DNA from: Gemmatimonadaceae bacterium
Lineage (GTDB): Bacteria; Gemmatimonadota; Gemmatimonadetes; Gemmatimonadales; Gemmatimonadaceae
Assembly (NCBI GenBank): GCA_025451425.1
Contig: JANWKK010000225.1
Location: 1 to 6,241, forward strand
DNA length: 6,241 nucleotides
Direction: 5' to 3'
The notes beneath the pieces were generated by a model. It was not told the DNA's origin. It was given only the letters and a program-made list of their open reading frames with translations, and made no database searches. The translations under genes were made by a program, and so were the position numbers. Below are positions 1-5,395 of the stretch, one piece after another. Position 1 is the first letter of the stretch. Every line of letters starts with the position of its first letter.

Positions 1-206
1 ATGGTGACCGAGCTCAACCCACTGACCCGCACTTCACCAATCGTCGGCCGCTCCTCCATGTAGATGAGCTTGAGAATCGTGCTCTTTCCTGCGCCACTGG
101 GGCCAGTGAGGAACACGAACTCGCCCTTGGCGACGCTGAACGTTGCGTTGTTCAGCGCCGGGCCGAGTCGCGGATACTCCTTCGTGACTTTGGTGAAACG
201 AATCAT
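1..206 (-). CDS. ftsE: Cell-division ABC transporter ATPase FtsE (N-terminal 68 codons, partial)
   Basis: This is the start of the cytoplasmic ATPase that pairs with the membrane protein FtsX; FtsEX couples ATP hydrolysis to control of peptidoglycan hydrolases at the septum. The visible part begins MIRFTKVTKEYPRLGPALNN and carries a Walker A motif GPSGAGKS at residues 35-42, preceded by KGEFVFLT and followed by a LIYMEERPT stretch. That combination is typical of FtsE rather than of a generic ABC ATPase. The signature, Walker B and H-loop regions lie beyond the left edge, so the gene is cut by the window and not broken. The ATG at 206-204 overlaps the TGA of the upstream permease in an ATGA junction. 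No Shine-Dalgarno sequence is seen, so translation probably depends on coupling. A LolD/MacB-type ATPase is the main alternative; finding ftsX downstream would settle it. Confidence 0.85.
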   Translation of the reverse strand, partial: MIRFTKVTKEYPRLGPALNNATFSVAKGEFVFLTGPSGAGKSTILKLIYMEERPTIGEVRVSGLSSVT

Positions 207-1351
207 GGCATACTGTCAGACGCATCGTCGGTGAGACCGTCACCATCCGCGTCCACAAGTCGCCAGTTCGCGCTCGTCGTGATCGTATCGAGTATGGCCT
301 TCAGCAGGCCAATGACGATTGGGCCCAGCAGAATTCCGACCAGCCCGAAGGTGTAGACGCCCGTCACCAGACCAACCAGCATCCAGTAGAAATTGAGCAC
401 CTTCGATCGCTCGGCGGCGATCTTGGGACGCAGGAAGGTCGAAATGTAGATCGTGTTGACGAAGAATCCGATCACCAGCATGATGACCGCCTGACCCGGT
501 GCATCGCGGAAAATCGCCAGCCAACACGCAACCGGGAGATACACACTCCAAGAGCCTACAATCGGGAAGAACCCAATGATAAAAGACAAAATGGCCAGCA
601 CGCCGGCCAACGGAACGTGAAAGGCGAGGTTCATCAGCAGAATGATGACGGACTTGATCCCCTGCGTGAGGAACGTCGAGTAGATCGCGCCGTACAGCAC
701 GCCGCGCACGTTCTCCTCGAGCGACGTCATCAGATCCTGATAACGCGGGGCGATCTTGCTTCGCAGATAGCTGGCGATGCGCTCGGCGTCGATCATGAAG
801 TAGAACGCCGTGAACACGAAGATCGTCGCGGCGATTGCGAACGTGCCGAGCGCGGCGCGAATCGCGTTAGGTATGCTCGTGCCATAGTTCGACGCGACCA
901 CGACCCATCGTTCGACCGACTCGCCCGTGTTCGCGTTCTGCATGAACGGGAGCCGATGCAAGGCGACGTCGATCCGCCCCGCGATCTCGGTTCGATGCGC
1001 ATCCACGTACGTCGCGACGTCCGCGATCTCGGTGTAGCTGTAGACCAGGAGCGCGATTACGGGAACGATCAGGATCAACAACGTAACGGTCGCCGACAGC
1101 GACTTGCTCGGTATGGCCCTGAGTATTCTCAGATACACTGGGCGCAGGTACACCGCGACAACGACACCGAGGATGGTCGCGATGATGACAGTGCGAACCA
1201 TCCACAGGAAGAGCACGAGGACGATGACGAACAGCGTCGTCGTCACGAGCATGCGCCGGAGTTCCGGCAGCGTCAGCTCGGCGAGATTCTGGTTGGTGCG
1301 GCGCTCAGTGCGCCGGCGATCTCCAAGTGTGGGTCTTGCTAATTCCGTCAT
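203..1351 (-). CDS. AI-2E/PerM family membrane permease with acidic DxDGDG tail
   Basis: A 382-residue polytopic inner-membrane protein of the AI-2E transporter family (Pfam AI-2E_transport; PerM, YdiK and TqsA relatives). Members export diverse small solutes or ions and most substrates are unknown, so none is assigned here. A basic cytosolic N-terminus (1-33) is followed by hydrophobic segments near 34-52, 54-70, 85-105, 166-188, 230-280 (probably two), 287-305 and 322-348. The family's conserved region is visible as GFFPIVGSWSVYLPVA (260-275) and FLRPK (306-310). Length is normal for the family. I chose the ATG at 1351, 7 bases after the upstream stop. A TTG at 1396 in the same frame would add 15 residues that overlap the upstream gene. 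The C-terminus carries an unusual calcium-loop-like motif (D367 to D379). The stop overlaps the ftsE start, placing the protein in a cell-division transcript. PerM of Mycobacterium tuberculosis has been linked to division, which makes a similar role here possible but unproven. Confidence 0.88.
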   Translation of the reverse strand: MTELARPTLGDRRRTERRTNQNLAELTLPELRRMLVTTTLFVIVLVLFLWMVRTVIIATILGVVVAVYLRPVYLRILRAIPSKSLSATVTLLILIVPVIALLVYSYTEIADVATYVDAHRTEIAGRIDVALHRLPFMQNANTGESVERWVVVASNYGTSIPNAIRAALGTFAIAATIFVFTAFYFMIDAERIASYLRSKIAPRYQDLMTSLEENVRGVLYGAIYSTFLTQGIKSVIILLMNLAFHVPLAGVLAILSFIIGFFPIVGSWSVYLPVACWLAIFRDAPGQAVIMLVIGFFVNTIYISTFLRPKIAAERSKVLNFYWMLVGLVTGVYTFGLVGILLGPIVIGLLKAILDTITTSANWRLVDADGDGLTDDASDSMP

Positions 1352-1358
1352 GCGGTAC

Positions 1359-2519
1359 TCAGCGCAGCGCCTGCTCGATATCGGCGATGAGGTCAACGGC
1401 CGACTCGATACCGATGCTGAGACGGAGGAATCCGTCGGGGACGCCAGCCCGCGCGCGCTGTTCCGCGTCTACGTGCTCATGCGACGTGAAGCGCGGTTCC
1501 GACACGAGAGAGTCCACTCCGCCGAGACTCGGCGCGTGGCGGAACAGCTTCAATTTCCGCACGAACCGCTCGGCAGCGCGCGCCCCACCAGAGAGCTCGA
1601 GTGCCATCATACCGCCGAACCCATCAAGAAGTGTGCGCGCGACGTCGTGATCTGGGTGCGAGGGCAGCCCAGGGTAATGCACGCGTTTGATTTCCTTGCG
1701 CTCGCTGCACCACTTCGCGATCTGCATCGCGTTCTCGTTCTGTCGGCGCACGCGGACGTCCAGCGTCTTCAGGCCCCGCTCGAGCAGCCAGCTCGCGAAC
1801 GGATCCGGCGCCTGTCCCCAGAGCGTCATCTTCTGTCGGACTTCCTCGATGTAGGCTTCCGTCCCACAGACGATGCCGCCTAACACATCGTGGTGTCCGT
1901 TGAGATACTTCGTCGCCGAATGAATGACGACGTCGGCTCCGTGCTCCAGCGGTCGCAGGTTCACCGGACTGGCGAACGTCGAGTCGACCACGAGCGCGAT
2001 CCCTTCCTCCTGCGTGAAGTGACTCACGGGACGAAGGTCCAGTACGCGACACGTCGGATTCACCGGCGACTCGAGGAAGATCGCGCGCGTTTCTTTGCGC
2101 ATCTTTCGCCGCCAAACACGCGTCTCGGTCGGATCGAGCAGCGACACATTGATGCCGAGTGTCGCGAACTCCTGGGAGAACAAGCGCTGAGTGCCGCCAT
2201 AGATCCACGCACTCGCGAGCAGATGGTCGCCGGGACGCAGCAGTGCGAGCAGCGCACACGCGGTCGCACCCTGTCCGCTAGCAAGCAGGACCGCAGCCTC
2301 CGAGCCCTCGAGTGCCGCGAGCCGCCGCTGCACGATTTCGGCGTTCGGCGAATTCCCGTAGCGAGGATAGCGCAGCCCTTCGGAGGTTCCGACTTCCTGA
2401 TTGAAGTTTACCGATTGATAAAGAGGCGAGACGACCGGCGTGTCGGCGTCGTGTTGGTCGTCGCCCGCGTGCAGCGCGAGCGTCGCGAGGTCGAGCGTGC
2501 GATGTCGGCGGCTGGGCAT
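1359..2519 (-). CDS. PLP-dependent Cys/Met metabolism enzyme (cystathionine synthase/lyase type)
   Basis: A 386-residue cytoplasmic fold-type I PLP enzyme of the trans-sulfuration family. Members include cystathionine gamma-synthase, cystathionine gamma-lyase, methionine gamma-lyase and O-acyl-homoserine sulfhydrylase; sequence by eye does not tell which reaction applies. The Schiff-base lysine is K204 in HSATKYLNGHHD. D179 in VVDSTFASP should hold the pyridine nitrogen, Y107 in IYGGT should stack on the ring, Y51 and R53 match the phosphate-binding pair given by the neighbouring subunit, and R366 in LRLSIG matches the substrate-carboxylate arginine. Length is typical and the fold looks complete. 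Two small deviations are seen: the usual YGNPT reads YGNSPN (54-59), and DNTFASP reads DSTFASP. The ATG at 2519 is well placed, since the LATLALHAG motif follows after ten residues. The leader lacks a Shine-Dalgarno sequence and is made of C-rich repeats. The permease gene starts 7 bases downstream, so the two are probably cotranscribed. Confidence 0.9.
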   Translation of the reverse strand: MPSRRHRTLDLATLALHAGDDQHDADTPVVSPLYQSVNFNQEVGTSEGLRYPRYGNSPNAEIVQRRLAALEGSEAAVLLASGQGATACALLALLRPGDHLLASAWIYGGTQRLFSQEFATLGINVSLLDPTETRVWRRKMRKETRAIFLESPVNPTCRVLDLRPVSHFTQEEGIALVVDSTFASPVNLRPLEHGADVVIHSATKYLNGHHDVLGGIVCGTEAYIEEVRQKMTLWGQAPDPFASWLLERGLKTLDVRVRRQNENAMQIAKWCSERKEIKRVHYPGLPSHPDHDVARTLLDGFGGMMALELSGGARAAERFVRKLKLFRHAPSLGGVDSLVSEPRFTSHEHVDAEQRARAGVPDGFLRLSIGIESAVDLIADIEQALR

Positions 2520-2598
2520 GATGGTAGGGACTAGGGGCTAGGGACTAGGGGTGGGGGCTGAGGGCCTAGCCCCTATCCCCAAGCCCCTGGACCCTTCG
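2520..2598. repeat. Intergenic heptamer repeat block with inverted arms
   Basis: The 79-base spacer between the small barrel protein and the PLP enzyme consists largely of 7-base units on the plus strand, in register from 2525 to 2594. TAGGGAC, TAGGGGC, TAGGGAC and TAGGGGT are followed by two degenerate units (GGGGGCT, GAGGGCC) and then by units of opposite sense, TAGCCCC, TATCCCC and AAGCCCC. No open reading frame or promoter motif is seen in it. The regular period shows that it arose by unit duplication plus inversion, or by slippage, rather than by random composition. Similar G-rich unit repeats could be dispersed elsewhere in this genome, which cannot be tested here. Confidence 0.75.
2527..2580 (-). 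other. Possible RNA hairpin in the spacer
   Basis: Bases 2532-2542 (TAGGGGCTAGG) are perfectly complementary to 2565-2575 (CCTAGCCCCTA). After two mismatches, 2527-2529 also pair with 2578-2580. The result is an 11-base-pair stem plus an outer 3-base-pair extension around a 22-base loop. On the minus-strand transcript it would lie between the stop of the small barrel gene and the start of the PLP gene. There is no U-tract after it, so it is not a classical Rho-independent terminator. It could instead slow ribosomes or RNase, or it may simply be a by-product of the repeat. Confidence 0.45.
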
Positions 2599-2907
2599 CT
2601 ACGCAAGGGCGCCGCGACGCCCCCGGCTGTCGAGGTCTGGTTTGATGACGCGTACGATCTCGGAAGGTGACGCGCCAACGATGTCCCGCAGGATGACGTC
2701 CCCGAAGGGGACGGCCTCGTCGACACGAACGGTCGCCAATTCGTGGCGACGCGGCCCGTAGACCCACGCCAGCTCGCCATCGATGAGCAAACGCTCACGA
2801 GCGTTCTCTGGATGTATGAACACCATCGGACCGCGCTCCGCATCCCGCGCGGTCGTCGCCAGCAGTCGCGAGACGCGGAGCGGGCGATTAAGGGTGTCGT
2901 CAGACAC
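2599..2907 (-). CDS. Small hypothetical protein, double-psi beta-barrel-like
   Basis: A 102-residue soluble protein that I cannot name. From residue 28 the sequence follows the pattern of double-psi beta barrels, as in the dinucleotide-binding domain of molybdopterin oxidoreductases or the N-domain of Cdc48-type ATPases. A hydrophobic strand with IHPENA (31-36) is followed by a DGE turn (43-45), a strand ending VYGPRR (49-54), ATVRVDEAVP (58-67) and a closing FGDVILRD (68-75). No Fe-S cysteines or catalytic domain accompany it, so it would be a free-standing barrel, perhaps a ligand- or protein-binding module. I chose the GTG at 2907 because GGGAG lies 6 bases upstream and it overlaps the previous stop by 8 bases. 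An ATG at 2973 in the same frame would need a 74-base overlap. It is the last gene of the overlapping signalling run, which suggests a shared function. The fold assignment is an inference from pattern only. Confidence 0.72.
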   Translation of the reverse strand: MSDDTLNRPLRVSRLLATTARDAERGPMVFIHPENARERLLIDGELAWVYGPRRHELATVRVDEAVPFGDVILRDIVGASPSEIVRVIKPDLDSRGRRGALA

Positions 2908-3457
2908 GGTGCGCTCCCACGACGGCGTACTCCTCACCGACACGCATAACGAGACGGCGACGCCGCAGTCCATCGAGCGACGTCGCGACGTCTTGCTCCG
3001 TGCTCTCGAGTGCCTCGGCGACCTCCTCCAATGGTGCTCGCCCGAGCCGTTGCACCAGCTCCCACAGACGACGCTCCGCTTCGCTCAACGTGCCGACGAC
3101 GTGAATCCCGTCTGGCTGCTCGAGCACCAGTGCCAGCCCGCGGCGCTCCAGCACCGCCTCGATCGCCTCCCAATGCTCTTCCGTCACGCCGCGAAAAAGA
3201 AAATACGCCTCGGCTGGAGGATTCTCGGCTTCGTAGCGCAACAGGAGCTTGGCGATGACTTCGTCGGCGCACGAGAAGTCGATCATCGAGACCTGTGAGA
3301 AGTCGATCACGGTCAGCGTGCGGTCGTGTGCATCGTCGAGCAATCGCTCGATCTGATTGCGTACGGCGGCCCCGGTGGGACGCGTGACGAGATTCGAGTA
3401 CAGATCACACGCAACGGTTTGGCGCAGCACCGAGCTGAGATCGATGTGATTCATCAT
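2900..3457 (-). CDS. STAS-like (DUF4325-type) domain protein with C-terminal winged helix
   Basis: A 185-residue two-domain protein. Residues about 15-115 resemble a STAS-like domain of the DUF4325 kind. A DLYSNLVTRPTG stretch precedes a helix, then the core strand LTVIDFSQVSMIDFS (48-62) runs into CADEVIAKLL, where ADE followed by a leucine-rich helix is characteristic. S62 occupies the place of the phosphorylatable serine of SpoIIAA-type anti-sigma-factor antagonists. Residues about 121-180 look like a MarR-type winged helix: VGTLSEAERRLWELVQ, then PLEEVAEALES, a recognition-helix-like DVATSLDGLRRRRLV, and a beta wing MRVGEEYAVV. The winged helix may bind DNA or a protein. The ATG at 3457 overlaps the preceding TGA by 4 bases; a second ATG at 3454 is possible. 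Lying directly after a STAS/HATPase gene, it is the natural candidate for that kinase's binding partner. Domain calls are by eye, and the pairing is inferred from gene order. Confidence 0.83.
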   Translation of the reverse strand: MMNHIDLSSVLRQTVACDLYSNLVTRPTGAAVRNQIERLLDDAHDRTLTVIDFSQVSMIDFSCADEVIAKLLLRYEAENPPAEAYFLFRGVTEEHWEAIEAVLERRGLALVLEQPDGIHVVGTLSEAERRLWELVQRLGRAPLEEVAEALESTEQDVATSLDGLRRRRLVMRVGEEYAVVGAHRV

Positions 3458-4371
3458 CGCTTCGTTCGCTCAGTGGTGTGCGGCGAGGGTTGCGTTGGTG
3501 CGCGTTCCGGAATCGTCACCTGAACCTGAGCGCCGGGGAAGGGAGGCAAGTGCTCGGCCAGCGGTACGTCATCGTCCCAGTTGGGCACGATGGCGATGCG
3601 TGCCGTTCCGCTGCGAACGGATAATTTACCGTCCCAACGGCCGAGGTAGCGTCGCACACCCGCGAGTCCTTGTCCGCGACCGGGGTCACGAAAGCGGCTC
3701 ACACCGCGAATCACCGCGTCCTCGAGCGCCGCGGCGTCGTCCCATCGATCGCTGCGCGCTTTGCCCGGCGCGCTCTCGAGCGATTGGCGAAAGCCAACGC
3801 CCGCGTCGGCGACAGCGATGACGACGACACGACGGCCGAGGCGCTTCGTCCATCTATACGTCTGCACCATCACCCAGCCGCCGCGACCCGCGTGCTCGAC
3901 GATGTTCTGGCAGATCTCCGAGAGCGTCATCGCGAAGCCCACCGTCGCCTTCGCATCGAGATTGAGCTCACGAAGCATCAATTGAGCTTTTTGTTGTATG
4001 CGGCCGACGACGTCGTGCACATCTTCGCTCTTCGAAACACTCGTGATCTCGAGCAGCACATTGCTGTCGGCATTCACTACGCGCTTCGGATAGGTCCCGT
4101 GCAGCTCGTAGAGCTCTTCCGCATGTCGGAAAAATCCGGCGCGCGCCCAGTAGGATGCCGTCTCCTCGAGCTCCGGCACCGCGAGCGCGGGCATTTCCGC
4201 TCGTGTCTGCGCGAGCGTCAGCAACGCTGTGAGACCGAAGGGGGACGCCCAGCGAACATGACGCGCATCGAGGAGCACTTTGGTGTCGCTCGATACTGTC
4301 GTCAACTGACGCAGGACTTCGTCGAAGGAATGGTCGTCCAGCGAGGGTGGTACGTTGACGACGTTCGTCAC
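3454..4371 (-). CDS. STAS + HATPase (anti-sigma-factor serine/threonine kinase-like) fusion protein
   Basis: A 305-residue cytoplasmic signalling protein. Residues about 1-95 look like a STAS domain: the strand KVLLDARHVRWASPFGL (31-47) leads into TALLTLAQ. Residues about 105-287 form a GHKL ATPase of the RsbW/SpoIIAB kind, with an N-box (E152, N156, E159, H160 in LSEICQNIVEH), a G1 box DAGVGF (189-194) and a G2-like GRGQGL (231-236). This fold usually phosphorylates a STAS partner and sequesters a sigma factor or other target. The insert between G1 and G2 (195-230) is fairly long, and the last 17 residues are a polar, probably disordered tail. At the place of the phospho-acceptor serine the STAS part has F45, so the fused STAS may be structural or may lock the kinase. 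The GTG start at 4371 overlaps the pfkB stop (GTGA). It lacks the sensory and histidine-phosphoacceptor domains of two-component kinases. The target cannot be named. Confidence 0.86.
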   Translation of the reverse strand: MTNVVNVPPSLDDHSFDEVLRQLTTVSSDTKVLLDARHVRWASPFGLTALLTLAQTRAEMPALAVPELEETASYWARAGFFRHAEELYELHGTYPKRVVNADSNVLLEITSVSKSEDVHDVVGRIQQKAQLMLRELNLDAKATVGFAMTLSEICQNIVEHAGRGGWVMVQTYRWTKRLGRRVVVIAVADAGVGFRQSLESAPGKARSDRWDDAAALEDAVIRGVSRFRDPGRGQGLAGVRRYLGRWDGKLSVRSGTARIAIVPNWDDDVPLAEHLPPFPGAQVQVTIPERAPTQPSPHTTERTKR

Positions 4372-5369
4372 CTGAGGCTCAGTTCTCCGCGAAGAAAGTT
4401 CGCGAGCCCGGTTGCTCCCCGATGCTCGACGTTACGTGCTGCCGCGCGATGAGCGGCGACTATCGCATCGCCTAATCTGTCGCCGGCAATCAGTCGGGAA
4501 AAATACGTTGCTCCCCACACATCGCCACAGCCGGTCGGATCACCGTGGCGCGTTGACTCTGCGGGTACGAGCGCGGTACGAACCGCGCCGAGCGCGCCGG
4601 TCCCTCCGCGCGGCGAAGTCGACAATCCGGCCCGTCGCGGCAAATTGCTGAGCGACTCGAAACCAGGGGCCGCGAAATAGACCGCGCCGCGCTTCGCGAG
4701 CGTCACGACGAGACACGACACGCCAGCCGCGAGTGCGGTGGCCGACAAGGCCATCGGGTCCGGCGCCATCATCGCCATCTCGTCTTCATTCACCTGCAGA
4801 AAATCGAAGCACCTGCACCAGTCGGCCACGTTAGGCAAGGGCTCCGGCGTTCGGAGTCCGTTTGGCTGAACCGCCATGACTTTCATGTGCAGATCGCAGT
4901 AGATCGCTCCGCGAAAATACTGACGCAACAGGAGCATCGTCTCCAGATCCAACTCCCACCCGCTCAGGAAATTCACGTAGAGGGCGTCGACACGGGCGAG
5001 GTCGAGCAATGGTTTGAGGCCAGCCCAGGACCAACCAGGTACGCCGCCGCTCAGGAATTCGCTGCGCCGATCTTCGGTATGATAGCGCAGCTCGACGCGC
5101 TGATTGGGTGCTGCAACCTCGACCAGCGCGGCATCGGGCGCGGCATGTCGCAACGATCGGAAGAATGCTTGCGCGCGTGCGCCGAGATCGCTTCCGACCT
5201 TGATGAGCGGAACGATCTCCCAGTCATCGGGGAGCGCGGCGTCCAGGCCCGCGAGTGCGTAGCTGATGCCTCCCCATTCCTCGATCGGGACGGAACGGAC
5301 ATCTCGGCCGTAGATCACGTCCCAGACGAACGTACCAATGACGCCGAGTCGGCGCTTCGTTGAAGTCAT
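4368..5369 (-). CDS. PfkB-family carbohydrate/nucleoside kinase
   Basis: A 333-residue cytoplasmic kinase of the ribokinase/PfkB superfamily, which transfers phosphate from ATP to a hydroxymethyl group of a sugar, nucleoside or related compound. The fold is recognised from the opening strand LGVIGTFVWD (8-17), the substrate-site glycine pair in EWGGISYALA (31-40), LIKVGSDLG (55-63), the Mg-ATP-region motif VNEDE (193-197), VVTLAKRGAV (221-230), and the anion-hole/catalytic motif DPTGCGD (277-283), in which D283 is the expected base. Two features are unusual: the glycine pair is followed by ISY where many members have an asparagine nearby, and the anion hole reads DPTGCGD rather than DTTGAGD. 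Substrate is unknown. The ATG at 5369 lies 17 bases after the ROK kinase stop, just below a small hairpin and without a good Shine-Dalgarno sequence. Its own TGA overlaps the start of the STAS/HATPase gene, linking metabolism and signalling in one transcript. Confidence 0.88.
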   Translation of the reverse strand: MTSTKRRLGVIGTFVWDVIYGRDVRSVPIEEWGGISYALAGLDAALPDDWEIVPLIKVGSDLGARAQAFFRSLRHAAPDAALVEVAAPNQRVELRYHTEDRRSEFLSGGVPGWSWAGLKPLLDLARVDALYVNFLSGWELDLETMLLLRQYFRGAIYCDLHMKVMAVQPNGLRTPEPLPNVADWCRCFDFLQVNEDEMAMMAPDPMALSATALAAGVSCLVVTLAKRGAVYFAAPGFESLSNLPRRAGLSTSPRGGTGALGAVRTALVPAESTRHGDPTGCGDVWGATYFSRLIAGDRLGDAIVAAHRAAARNVEHRGATGLANFLRGELSLR

Positions 5370-5376
5370 GGAGATA

Positions 5377-5395
5377 GACGCCGAGGCTAGGCGTC
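5377..5395 (-). promoter_or_regulatory. Small hairpin between ROK and pfkB
   Basis: GACGCC (5377-5382) and GGCGTC (5390-5395) form a perfect 6-base-pair stem around a 7-base loop that contains the TAG stop codon of the ROK gene (5387-5389). In the transcript the stem ends 7 bases before the pfkB ATG, and no Shine-Dalgarno sequence lies in between. Ribosomes finishing the ROK gene would open the stem, so it may help couple pfkB translation to that of its neighbour. No U-tract follows, so it is not a standard terminator. The stem is short and could be chance in GC-rich DNA. Confidence 0.35.

Noticed and set aside
617..1342. 241-codon open frame on the plus strand opposite the permease gene
   Set aside because: The translation is dominated by Arg, Asp, Glu and His with no fold pattern, and it lies entirely antisense to a clear AI-2E gene. 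It is a GC-rich shadow frame.
1352..1396. Upstream TTG start for the permease at 1396
   Set aside because: It would add 15 residues overlapping the end of the PLP gene. The ATG at 1351 lies in the normal operon position and leaves a family-like N-terminus.
1104..1883. 259-codon open frame on the plus strand
   Set aside because: It runs antisense across the junction of the permease and PLP genes, has no recognisable domain and is arginine-rich, as expected for a shadow frame.
1890..2534. 214-codon open frame on the plus strand opposite the PLP enzyme
   Set aside because: It is antisense to conserved catalytic motifs, its composition is arginine-rich, and it reads into the repeat spacer. No supporting ribosome site was seen.
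2592..2609. Terminator-like stem CCCTT/AAGGG around the stop of the small barrel gene
   Set aside because: The stem is only 5 base pairs with an 8-base loop and has no U-tract, so there is too little to call a terminator.
3961..3988. Direct repeat ATTGAGCT (3961-3968 and 3981-3988)
   Set aside because: It is short and inside the STAS/HATPase coding sequence, where it encodes helix residues. It looks like codon coincidence.
3670..4452. 260-codon open frame on the plus strand
   Set aside because: It is antisense to the STAS/HATPase gene and crosses into pfkB. Its sequence is His- and Arg-rich without a domain pattern, while the minus-strand frame shows clear N, G1 and G2 boxes.
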